Source: Selaginella tamariscina
Lineage: Eukaryota; Streptophyta; Lycopodiopsida; Selaginellales; Selaginellaceae
Direction: 5' to 3'
NCBI GenBank assembly: GCA_003024785.1
Contig: PUQB01000096.1
Coordinates: forward strand, 124,001 to 188,000
Length of the DNA: 64,000 nucleotides
The translations under genes were made by a program, and so were the position numbers. Shown in pieces: positions 24,031-34,988 of this stretch (position 1 is its first letter; every line of letters begins with the position of its first letter). The notes under the pieces were generated by a model. That model was not told the DNA's origin. It made no database searches and worked only from the letters and a program-made list of their open reading frames with translations.

Positions 24031-25728
24031 TTACAAGGTTAGCAAGCTCACAGGGGACTTATACACAATAAGCTCCTTACTCAGCCTCGTAACATTGGCC
24101 GACAGATCTATCACACTCAGCTCGGGCACAAACTCCTCCACGTTCCTCACCGAGACCGGTACGGCCTTCTTCTTGCCCTCCACCTTCGCAGTCACCTCAA
24201 ACTGGAACCTCTGTACGGACGGCTTGGTTGCCCATGAAGGGAATGCGGCCAGGCTCTTCTCGTCTACCTTCTTTGCCAGTTCAAACTCCACCTTAATAAA
24301 CCGCTCTGCTAATGCCTTTGCTTTCAAAACATTGAAAGACCCCTTCCTGTAGCACAAGTCTATATAGATACAAACATATCTCTCTCGTGCATGCGTGCGT
24401 GCGTGTGTGTGTGTGAGAGAGAGAGAGAGAGCATACCTATGAGCGTTTGGTCCAAGTAAGACCTCCAAAATCTCTTCCAAATTCTTTAGCTTCACATTGG
24501 AGCCATTTACAGAAGGAAGCGGCCAAACAAATCCGGCCTTACGCGTGTCAAGCACCTCAGTGACCAGGTCCCTGTGAACAATTTCTACTGCACCTGGTGA
24601 AAGTCTTTTAACTTTTAATCTTGCCGGTGCTTCAAGGCTCCTGGGAGGAGAAGATGCAACTAAAGAAGTCGGACCTACTATTCTCAATGATAATAGTGGC
24701 TTCTCATATGATCTTGCTGCATATCTATTAACATTTCAGCAAATAAGTTACTTTAATAATATACTTTAATAAAATACCTTAGTTTTTCAGAGAGGTCTAA
24801 GAGACTGGAAGCCATATCTGGGTCATCTTTAACGAGTGGTAAAGGCAGCTTAAAAGGCCTAACCAAGCTAACCTCCCTTGCTCCCGTCACTCTCACAGTT
24901 GCACCATCAGCTAATATAATCCTTCTTAGTGCTCCTGCATCAACATCATGCTGTAAACCAACGTAAGTCTCCACGTATTTAGTAAGTTACTGTAGTATCT
25001 GTATACATATTTGTGCGTGTGTTAAAGCACGTACTGGTAATGACAAGCGAAGTTCTTTAGCATCCTCAATCCACAGTTCTACAGGCCCAGCAAGTTCAAA
25101 AGGAGCCAAAACAGCTTCTTTCTCCACCTTAGAATACTCAGCCACTGCATTTTCCCCTTCTTCCTACAATATATCAGAACTTCCAACTTATATATGCCAT
25201 CCAACTTATATATATATACAACTTTGAACATAATTATATGGCATACATACTGTTTACATACCTCTGTGGGGAGTTCCTGCATATACCGCCAACTTGTTAC
25301 GTCTTCTGCCATCCTGATGGGTACAACAGTTCCATTGATTTCCACTTCGAAATCATATATCAAAGCCTCACCAATTAAGGCATCCCGTGTATCTACCTTG
25401 GTAAGTTTTACTTCCTCTTTCTGCCATCCTAATTGCTCTATTAGCTTATCTTTAGTTTCCTGTATAAACAAAAAGGAATAAATTTCCATTCGATCGATTA
25501 ATTAATTTAAGATTTATATGGAATCGACCAATTAAGGGATATAATAACAATTTTGCAAGAAATTACTCGGTTTTAATAAGCAAATAAACAATTAATTCGT
25601 GGATTAAGCGATTAAATACTTACCAAAACTGCATCGAGAGCCATATTCTCTGTGATCGCGCTACACGCAGCCGCCAATAAGAATAACAAAAGGACAGTGG
25701 CCGCCATTTGCCTCTGGACGCCCTCCAT
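24031..25728 (-). CDS. TIN1-like (tunicamycin-induced) ER protein, intact
   Basis: Six exons, all GT-AG: 25728-25624, 25459-25262, 25163-25035, 24950-24778, 24724-24437, 24346-24031. They sum to 1209 bases, giving 402 residues and a stop without any frame problem. The N-terminus (about residues 8-25, ATVLLLFLLAAACSA) is a clear signal peptide. Recognisable stretches are the ELWIEDAKELRLSLP region, ATVRVTGAREVSLVRP, IVGPTSLVA and, near the end, GSFNVLKAKALAERFIKVEFE and FEVTAKVEGKKKAVPVSVRN. These match my memory of Arabidopsis TUNICAMYCIN INDUCED 1, a plant-specific ER protein induced by the unfolded-protein response and linked to pollen surface development. The biochemical role is not known to me. 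An incomplete UPR-type element lies 57-68 bases upstream of the ATG. Confidence 0.75.
24395..24432. repeat. (GT)n(GA)n microsatellite at a TIN1 donor
   Basis: Ends four bases from the intron donor at 24436-24435, so the repeat occupies the 5' end of the last intron. Confidence 0.9.
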
Positions 25729-25784
25729 TGCGTAGGAATAAACCCTAATCGGATTCACGAGCCCTTAATTTAAAAACAGAGACC

Positions 25785-25796
25785 GACGTGGACAAT
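25785..25796 (-). promoter_or_regulatory. UPR-like element upstream of the TIN1-like gene
   Basis: On the minus strand this reads ATTGTCCACGTC. The plant unfolded-protein element known from BiP promoters is ATTGGTCCACGTCATC and ERSE-II is ATTGGNCCACG; this site lacks one G but keeps the CCACGTC core bound by ER-stress bZIP factors. A TTAGGGTTT motif lies between it and the ATG. Activity is inference. Confidence 0.45.
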
Positions 25797-26890
25797 ATCG
25801 ACGGTAATGATTATGCCAAATCTATGTGCGCCGTTTCGACGAATCAGCAGCCGCCACATAAGCCTTTCCACATGTAAACCAGGTATATTCTCCTTATTAA
25901 ATAATAATAAATTTTAACAAATTAATAAAAAAATTAATTTATTAATTAATTTATTATCTATTAGTTCAAATTTAAAAACATTAAATAAAAATTTACATAT
26001 ATATATGTATATATATACTTTTTTAATAAAAATTAACACAATAAATATTCTTATAATAAAAAATTTATTTCAAGTTATAGAAAACTCCGAATAATTTCCA
26101 TGACTCTGTATGTGTTTTTAAATATATAAATATTTAAATACATGCGAATTTATAGTTTACACTTGTGAATCCTGGTGTTTAAACCTAAACCAGTGTCCAC
26201 CTATTTAAATAAATTATTGCAATACACACACACACACACATACATTTCCAATAATAATGATAATAATACACACATACATAGAACAAACTCAATATATATA
26301 TACAATAAATATATATGTATTAGACATCTATTTATACATGTATATGTACATAGATAACATTTATAAATATATACATTATACGTCACAGTTAGCGTGAATA
26401 TATCGATATAAACGTGCTACAAATGGTATAAATTACTTTAGATAAGTTATATAACATTTGTATTTTTATTCCTAATTAATAAACAATATTATAAATTCCT
26501 GTACACACTATAATGAATTGACAGGTGTGCTGTGTTGCAAAGATAAACGAGTTGAACGTGTCAATTCTGAGATTAGTTACGATGCATGCATATACATGTA
26601 CATGTGAGTATACACATAGAGACACGTGTTAAGAAAGGAATATACTTTGATGCATAACGAGTTTAAGGAAGGAATATACTGTTTTTGCCCTACCTAACGT
26701 TGACAGACGACGGACTCCAAAACCCGAATTTGTTTCGGTTAATAAAAAGCCCTCCGTCTATCTCTATCCCTTTTCTCGCCCTTTCTCTTGCCGCATTTCG
26801 TCTCCGGCGATCCAAGACAGGCGCGGATTCATATAAAAGGCTGCCGGATCGGCGCTTGCTAGCTGCGGATCGGCGCTCATCGTTTCTGTA
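25797..26890. other. Divergent intergenic region between TIN1-like and 5MP
   Basis: AT-rich with short CA and TA runs. From about 26690 the composition rises in GC, which probably marks the promoter and leader of the 5MP gene. No additional gene is supported. Confidence 0.5.
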
Positions 26891-26896
26891 AGGTTT

Positions 26897-29304
26897 ATGA
26901 GGTACGCTGCGTGAAATTGCTGTTTTCTCGCAATTCTAGGTTGCAATCCCTGACATTTTCGTCAAATTCTGTCTTGATCCGGTTTCTAGTCTAGATTTCT
27001 GTGTTTCTGTTTTGTTGCGATTCTAGGGCTTTCTTGCGATTCTATGTTGATTCGGTTTCTAGGTTAAAATCTCATCTTTTCTTAATGTAGAGGCTGAAAT
27101 CTGTGTAACTCGGTGCTAACATGCATTTCCGTAAAATCTCGACTTCGTAGCTAAAATAATGTAGAATCTATTGAACCGAATTAGTTTTACGCAGTATAAA
27201 TGTATACTGATACTGTTGCGTTTTTAATTTATGCAGCACTAAGGAGAGACCAAGTCTTGGGTAAGTATCTATTATTGTTTTGTACGTGATTTTCGTGTGA
27301 GCTGATGTTTTTCATTCAGTGGCACGCGGATTAAGACCCGCAAACGGAATATTGCAATTCCGTTAGACCCATCATCTTTTGCGGATGCCATAGTCCAGAT
27401 ATATCTGGAGCATGCTGGTGATCTGGTACGAGGAACATTATATTTATTTACATTATAGATGCTAATATATAGTTAGTTTGAAAAACTGTGCATGAATTAA
27501 GTTTCGTTTGATTGTTTTCAATTTAGGAACTCATTGCCAGGGATATTGAGGCCTCAGATCTCGACTTCTCAAGATATGGTGACACCTTTTTTGAGGTAAT
27601 GATATATATTTATTTATTTTTACTTTCTGGGTTTTAATTATTCTCGTTTTTTATATTCAAGGTCGTCTTCACGGGTAGTCGCAATCAATCAGGGACAACA
27701 AAGCCTGAGGACGGTGAAAAGCAGCCTTACTCTGTTTTAAATTGCGAGGCAACACGTGCGAGCATTCTGCCTTACGTTCTTTATATTCAGAAGATCATCA
27801 GACGACGTCCGTTCTTGATAAAGAACCTTGAAAATGTCATGCGACGGCTGCTGCAGTCTCTGGTAATTGTCTTACATCTATACACGCAGATGCATTAAAT
27901 GAAATGCAGGTAGATGAAGGCGTACACATAGATAGATATATTTCATGTATAAATATATACATGTCTATGACCTGTTTGTTTTTTCTGTACAGGAACTCTA
28001 CGACACAGATGACAGGAAGAAGCTGGCAATATTCACAGCACTGGCCTTCTCACAGAAGCTCTCGGGGCTACCACCAGAAACAATCTTCGCTGCACTGCTC
28101 AACGACAGCCTGGTTGCAAAGGGTACCGTGCTCGGTTTTGTCACGGAGACATTCAAGCAATTCCTTTTTGAGAACAGCCTTGATGATCTCATAGCTCTAC
28201 TCAAACGTGCTAAGATGGAAGATCGCCTGGTTGAACTTTTCCCCATGCAGAGACGTACTCCGGAAGCATTTGCCGAACACTTCAGGTATGCATGATTTAT
28301 ATGTGTTTGTGTAATCTATGTGCAGTTTCTTAATATGCATACAGAACATAAAACGTATAAAAATCTGTTATATTACTTTAAAATGTGCTTCATATATTAC
28401 AATATAGGTATTTGTAGAGCATCTAAATAATTTATTCTAATTTTGCAGCAAGGAAGGGCTTGGTGTGCTCGTGGAATACAATGACAAGAAAGTGTTCGAT
28501 GTGAAACTCAAGGGACTGAGAACTGCATTATCGGATCAAATTAGTGCAAACGCTGACATGAACGAGGTCATAGAGACTGTTAAGGTAATATATCTCCACT
28601 TCTTTGGTCCTTAATTATAATTCTCATGCATATTATCATCTTAGTATTAATATTAACATTGTTGACATGCAAGCGCATTAACGCGTTAAGCACAGGTCCG
28701 ACGCAAGGAATCTCGTCTGCCGGACGTGGATGTTGTGCGGACCGTGTGGGACGCACTTATGGATGCCGTACAGTGGTCGGGCAAGAATCAGCAGCAGAAT
28801 GTTAACCTTGCTCTCCGACAGGTACGTCAAATATTATATATAACATCTATTATTTTCTGCTTATGTATAATGAAATGTGTACGGTGTAGGTGAAGACGTG
28901 GGGATCTTTATTGGGAGAAGTGTGTACATCTGCAAAGCTCGAGATGGAGCTCATGTACAAAATACAAGTGCACTGCTACGAAGACGCCAAGCTTATGAAG
29001 CTTTTCCCGGAGATGATACGGGCACTCTACGACCAGGATGTACTTGCCGAGGACACTATATTGACCTGGTTCCGCAAGGGGTCCAACCCCAAAGGCCGGT
29101 AAGTAGCATATACTTGCATACATTAAGTTTATTCTAATATACTTTTGTGCACATGCGTACATACATTTCCGACGTGTATGTTCTACACATTCAGCGTGTG
29201 TGTGAGAGAGAGAGGTGTTTAATGTGAGCTTTTACAGGCAAACATTTGTGAAGAGCCTGGAGCCATTTGTGCAGTGGCTTGAGGAAGCGGAAGAAGAGGA
29301 GTAA
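26897..29304 (+). CDS. 5MP/BZW protein (eIF5-mimic, W2 domain), intact
   Basis: Ten exons: 26897-26901, 27237-27260, 27320-27425, 27527-27595, 27662-27862, 27993-28285, 28449-28584, 28696-28821, 28890-29098, 29238-29304. They total 1236 bases, 411 residues, with every junction in phase. The first exon carries only ATG plus two bases, giving MSTKERPSLGGTRIKTRKRN, which aligns with the start of human BZW1 (GQRFKTRKRD). The C-terminal W2 domain with AA boxes is clear: WDALMDAVQWSGKN, EMELMYKIQVHCYEDAKLMK, EDTILTWFRKGSNPKG, and the acidic end FVQWLEEAEEEE. These cytosolic proteins resemble the C-terminus of eIF5, bind eIF2 and eIF3, and dampen start-codon selection. Unlike most neighbours the gene shows no frame break. 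Confidence 0.9.
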
Positions 29305-29706
29305 ATAAAGAGGTTTTAAGTACGCTATGATGACGAAAAACTTAACACCTATTATCGTTAAACGTGTGTGTGATATTTCAATCAAAATATCCGTTTTTAA
29401 ACACTGAAAAATGAATGTTAAGTGTATGTATATGTAACAGAAATAAGAATGATTTATAATTTAGTTTTTTCTTTTCTTTTTTCCTTAATAATGCAGTGTG
29501 ACAAACAATTTTTATTTATTTATTTAATAATTATTGATTAAATTTTTTTTATATTATGTTGATATTTTATTAAAAGAATTTGTTTTATAAAATTATTTTA
29601 CATTTGAGTGTGCTCATTAAATTTAAAAACAGCTCAAACTGGTGTATTACAAACAAAAAGATTGAATATGTACATACATACACTGCATACACACACATAT
29701 ATGTGT

Positions 29707-29816
29707 GTACTTTTTGACTAAAGTATATAAAAGTAAGGAAAATATTAATATCCCTACATTAAGTCTCTTTACAATATAAACAAATCCTTTTGTATACTTT
29801 AGTAAAAAATTACACA
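29707..29816. mobile_element. MITE-like palindromic element
   Basis: The left end, TTTTGACTAAAGTATATAAAA, is the near reverse complement of the right end, CCTTTTGTATACTTTAGTAAAAA, leaving about 60 bp between the arms. The right part is also found inverted at about 37967-38025, beside the second duplicated block. Small size and inverted ends suggest a non-autonomous DNA transposon. No target duplication could be fixed because the flanks are simple repeats. Confidence 0.4.
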
Positions 29817-30276
29817 CGCACACACACACACATATTATATATATATCTGTGTGCGTGTGTGTGTATGTGAATTTAGGAAAAGGTTTTTTCTTTCTCACAG
29901 GTACAAAATTATATTTTACAATAACCCATTAAATTGTTAGCCCACCGGAAGACTTACAATTTCTTAACCTGCTGAATGGAAATAATCAAAACATATATAT
30001 AAAAGACTATAATACTTACGTTATGCGTTAAATACAATGAAAGAGGCGCACACATACACAACTCTTATGTATTTGTATGACAATATTAAACAAGTTAATA
30101 TATAACCACACAATTCCCTCTTATTTATATACTATCTGTATATTAATATATATGTGATAACAGAATTTATTTATAACAGTTACTTTTATTATTATTAATT
30201 TACAGTATTACACTATAATTTGTTAATTATAAAATATAAGCTTATGTATATATGTATGTTACAAAATACAGTACAC

Positions 30277-30278
<2 letters not shown>

Positions 30279-30347
<69 letters not shown>

Positions 30348-30360
30348 CACACACACACAC
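30279..30360. repeat. (CT)n(CA)n microsatellite
   Basis: About 22 CT units followed by CA units. A shortened form of the same tract recurs in the duplicated block at 38331-38362. Confidence 0.95.
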
Positions 30361-30497
30361 ATGAATATGTACATACACATAAGTAGTTTGTATAAGCAAA
30401 CTATGTGTTGATAATCCAAACTGGACATATATGGACAGCATAGTTACATATGCATATGTTCACACACAACATTATATATATCACAAATATATACCTT

Positions 30498-31021
30498 CTA
30501 AAGTTCTGACATGGTGAAATTCCACTTGAGATGCATTAAACTCCTTGTTCCTTCTACTGGAAGCCGATACTCATCGGAAATACATAGAGACAATCCCTCA
30601 GTGAACACCCTGAGCTTTGTAGCATGCGTAAGTAATCTCATACATGCTGATCGAACCTGTAACATCACATATATTAAACTATGAACACACACACACACAC
30701 ACACACATGTATATGCATAAAAGCACTCTTATATGCTTGTTTAGATAATATGTCACATATAGTTTTAGTTAATAAATAACTAATTATTTAAATAAGAACC
30801 TGCTCGGCGTCCAGCTTCTCATCGAATTTGAGATTCCTTAAACGCAACTTCTTCCTCACATGACTGTTAAGATTTACCATTCTTTCTTCTTCTGCTTTAA
30901 AGGCCATTCTTCTCTTCATGGCATCAGAACCAAATCGTGCAATATATCTGTATATGCATTACCATTCCAATAAACACAATGATAATATATAATTATAGAA
31001 CACACACACACACGCACACAC

Positions 31022-31058
<37 letters not shown>

Positions 31059-32302
31059 AACAAGCGTAACAAAAGTTTATGAATGAGGTATTTCTGACCT
31101 AAACATATATAATCATTCTCATTAAGCCACGTAAATCATTATTATATGACATATAAACACACACACACACACACACACAAGTTATATACAGCGCAATACA
31201 TCATTATATGATTTCGATTGATTTGATTTGTGTATGTAGTTACTTATACTATATACTTTCATTTAACTATTAATCATATAGCTAATGCCATATATATACT
31301 GGAATATATTGTACCCACACATATATATAGCATACCTGTATATATCCTCAATATTTTGAGAGAGAGGTACATTAATATACCCCATTTTCTCATGGAAACT
31401 CAGTTCCCCGCTCTCCATAACACGTACAGGCAGGTCATGGAACTTACCATCTCCCACCGCTCCCCGTGCATCGGCGTCTTCTGCAAGCCTGTCTAGGAAC
31501 ACAGTATATTCCTCCTTCAGGGATATAGAGTCTTCAGTGAATATCATTTCCACCTCCATTAGACGGGCTGCTCTAAACTCTTTTAATCTTCGTTCCTTGT
31601 GTGCAATTCGTCTTGTGTTTAGTGTGTTTACGTCAAGCTGCCTAAAGAATGCGGACCATAACTCGGTGCTGTCTTCGTGGTTTATCCATAGGTTTCCAAA
31701 GCCGTCTACTCCACAGTCATCTCCAATCATAACCGTTGATCTATGAACATGTCAGAGGTGAACATGTCAGAGTGTGTGTTTTGTGTGACAGGTTATGTTT
31801 ATGTATATAGTTTATATTCAAATCTGTGTCCTATACAGAATGCAAACATACTTTATAGAACACAAAAATATGTACATTTTATAACGTCCCAGTTGGACTT
31901 CAAGATGTGTGAGGGTGTGTGTGCGCGCCTACGTGTGTGTGCATGTATCAATGCAGAAAACATACATCATCATCTTTATGATTGAAATATGAACTAAAAC
32001 ACATAATTAGTTGTCCTCATAATGATTACGAACTACACATGCACACACAATAACTGTAGATGTAATATACACAAGTATACACACACGCACACACGTGTGT
32101 TTATGTTATGCATACCCTCTGAGTTCGACTTTAGGAGCATTATCGAGAGCCCGAGCTAAATTGTATAGAGTTTCGAGCTGTTTATCATCACTAAGTGCTT
32201 TTCTAAATGAAGGAGTCACTCCTCGTCCTACTCTGGAATATTGAAATCAGGAGTAAACTAATACAAATTAAAACATTTATAGTGTTTTTAAACATGTGTA
32301 CA

Positions 32303-32336
<34 letters not shown>

Positions 32337-33864
32337 TCTGCAAAGAAACATGCACATATATGCTAACAGAATAATGCTATAGACACTACATACACACATT
32401 TCTTACAATACAACACGTATGCATGTGTGTCTGTGCCCACAAATGCAGATAAACATACAGGCAATTATATATACACATGAATAAAAAATTAAGTATACCT
32501 TAGGGCGTTTCTGACGATAATCATTCGCTGTTCGATTCCCAGGACAGTGCTTTCATTCTGTCTTTGAAGCTCAGAGGCCTGCTGGAAAAATTCCGATAAT
32601 TTAACCCTTCCTCCGCACATCTCACCCCCAACAAGACTTCCCGAAAAGTCAGCCGATAAACCAAATGCAGATAGCTAAAAAATAATCCCTTATATTGATT
32701 TAGGAAATATAATATGATATACATATATGGCGATGAATTACCAGGCGGCTTAATGCAGAGCGTGTTGAAGGAAGCATCTCAGCTCCATAATATGTTTTTG
32801 TGGAGCAGGGAGTGAAAGCTCCACTTTCTTCATAAATAGCTCGTCATTGTTTTGCTGCTAGAAAGAAAACCAACATATGAGAGAGAGAGATGGTTCCTGA
32901 ATATATATGTGTTTATATGCATTAAGCCGCTTTTGATATGGATGTACGCACAACACACATACACACACTTAACCTGTTGTTGATGTTGTATATAAAACTC
33001 GAAGTTGTAAACAGGGACTGTGGAGTTTTGGTGGTTGCCTTTGGCGATGTTTAAGTACTCCTGAAGAAGCTGGAAGGACCGTTGATTTGTCTCCTGAAAC
33101 ACACTGATATCGATCAGAACACACACCACACACGCATGTTTACACACCTACAACTCTCTAATTGTGTATAACAAACTATAACAGTATATATTAAGGATAC
33201 AGAAAGTCACCCCAAGTACTCATATTCACTCTCTCTCCCTCTCTCTGTCAATGTGCTTATGCATGTGGTATATGTATAAGCAGACAAATCTACATGTATT
33301 ATACCTTCTCAGTATGTTATATAAATATTCACACACGTGTATAGTAGAAGGAAGTTTATCTCTGAATGCATAGGTTAATTTACATGTTAGATTGTATTAA
33401 CACACACACACGCATATATATAGTCTACTGGTTGTCTATGTGTATGTGATGTATATTAGCGCCCACAACAATACACATTCAGCTTGTATATGTGTGTAGA
33501 AATTTGTATATAACAAAAATGAGATTAATTACATGATTTTCAGAATATTTTCATGAAATATGCAGATTTTATCGAACATCAATTTATGAACATAAACTTA
33601 TGCAGATTTTAAGGAATTGTGGAGCTATTTCATGAATTTTCACGTATTATGACTACAAAATCAGGAATTTCCACTAATTTATGGATATTTTCACTGCATT
33701 ATGCAAATTTGTACCTTCTGGTGGGGAAATTGATGGAATAGATCGGGATGAACCAATTTGAACAGTCGCTTGAGCTCGTCCAACACATGTGGCGGATGAT
33801 GAGCAGTGCAGTAGGCGTTCCTGAACAGCCCGCGAATAATCCTCTGCCGCACTCCAAACATCAT
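30498..33864 (-). CDS. TCAIM-like mitochondrial-type protein (DUF4460 + DUF4461)
   Basis: Eight exons: 33864-33715, 33093-32974, 32857-32742, 32674-32499, 32232-32116, 31740-31336, 30947-30800, 30656-30498; about 463 residues. The N-terminus (MMFGVRQRIIRGLFRNAYCT) is basic and aromatic, as in mitochondrial presequences, followed by the J-like DUF4460 block ELKRLFKLVHPDLFHQFPHQ. The C-terminal half matches DUF4461 of animal TCAIM: LWINHEDSTELWSAFFRQLD, the long charged helix AMKRRMAFKAEEERMVNLNS, and CMRLLTHATKLRVFTEGLSL followed by CISDEYRLP and a final LKWNF. Animal TCAIM is a mitochondrial protein said to restrain T-cell activation, so a plant member must do something more basic; the function is unknown. 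One base appears missing in the third exon: VELSLPAP is in one frame and EMLPSTRSALSRL in another, the change falling near the A run at about 32800. A partial copy lies at 38500-39517. Confidence 0.8.
31021..31054. repeat. (TA)n microsatellite
   Basis: Pure TA run after a CA run in the TCAIM-like intron between exons 31336-31740 and 30800-30947. Confidence 0.9.
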
Positions 33865-34300
33865 TTCCTCCCTCGCACATTTCCCCTAGGGCTTCAAAAA
33901 CCCCAGATTCCCGGACGATTCCGTCGCAAAATCACCTAAAACAGAGGCTTAGGGTTTATCAGTGTTTTTTGCACTGTATGTATTAATAGTAGTGAGTTCA
34001 TATTGATATATCGCATACACACACATCATACAGCGTGTGTGTGTGCGTGCGTGCGAGAGAGAGATTCTTATAGTAACTCTGTATAATACATATTACCACA
34101 TTTTTGGCTTGTGTGTGTGTGTGGGTGGGTGTGTGCGCGAGAGAGAGAGAGTGTGTGTAACATGTAAATCACACACACACAGAGAAAGCTTAAATTGCTG
34201 CTTTTAATTGAATTCGACTTATAGTTCTATATGCTTATCACACACACACACACACACACTTGTAACAGGAGGAGAACGGATGCAAGTAGAACATGCATAT
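33865..34300. promoter_or_regulatory. Upstream region of the TCAIM-like gene
   Basis: On the minus strand an AAACCCTAAGCC motif lies at about 33957-33946 and CCCTAGGG at 33886-33893, next to the start codon. The rest is GT/GA/CA simple repeats (about 34020-34260). The promoter role is inferred from position. Confidence 0.4.
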
Positions 34301-34900
34301 GCAGGAAGAAGACACGTTACAGAGCCACTAGAAGAAGAGACACTGGCAAGAGAGATTCCACCATTACTTCTTGCACTCAAAGAATGCACCAAAAGAAGAG
34401 ATTTACAAAGAGGGAAAGCCCTTCATCTGAACGCAGTCGATTCTGGGTGCGAAACAAACAGGTACATAGCAAACGCACTAGTGAATATGTACAGAAACTG
34501 CGGGTGTACGCCCGGGACGTGTTCAATAGCGTGGCTCATCGGGACGTTGTTCTCTGGACAATTCTCATTATGGGATACGTGGACAATGGGGAAAGCTCAT
34601 TAGCTATGGAGTTTTAGCTATAGAGTTATTCATGAACATGAGCTGTAAACCGGACTCCTTCACATTCGTTGCTGCACTCAAAGCTTATACGTGTCCGAAA
34701 CCATTAGAGTTTGCATTAGAGAAGGGAGTAGGAAGTTTGGCTTACGAGAAGGAACTAGATATAGATCTCTGTTTAGAGTGAGGAACGAGGATACATACGC
34801 AAGCTGAAGAGCGATCTCTTTGTAACGAACACATTGATAGACATGTTATAGTAGATTGGGAAACATAATCCGTGCTCGTCAGATCATCGATAACATGCCT
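34300..34900 (+). pseudogene. PLS-class PPR protein fragment
   Basis: Translation gives a run of pentatricopeptide sequence: IPPLLLALKECTKRRDLQRG, then ANALVNMYRNCG. In another frame follow ARDVFNSVAHRDVVLWTILI and GYVDNGESSLAMEF, and then a further shifted run, SCKPDSFTFVAALKAYTCPK. These correspond to about three L/S-type PPR motifs. Such proteins edit or process organelle RNA in land plants. The frame changes at least twice over about 500 bp, and no start, transit peptide or C-terminal E/DYW domain is present, so this is a dead fragment. It lies directly upstream of the first Crinkler-like copy. Confidence 0.7.
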
Positions 34901-34988
34901 CCCTAAGGTTTCGTAGGGTTTAGCAGCATTCGGAGCTTTCTTTCCTGTTGTTGTCTCGTTTTCTGGGGTTAGAAGCAGTTCTTGCCAT

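Larger units (their letters stand above)
29305..30497. other. AT-rich gap with microsatellites
   Basis: Holds the 5MP 3' end and several simple repeats: (CA)n near 29817-29832, a GT run near 29850 and a long (CT)n(CA)n at 30279-30360. A small palindromic MITE-like unit lies at about 29707-29816. No gene is supported. Confidence 0.6.

Noticed and set aside
24031-24687. Single 218-codon frame as one exon
   Set aside because: It runs through a CT/CA microsatellite with clear donor and acceptor sites; splicing restores family sequence on both sides.
24031-25728. Ribophorin/OST subunit identity for this signal-peptide protein
   Set aside because: The block order and C-terminal sequence fit TIN1 better; no ribophorin motifs or C-terminal membrane span are seen.
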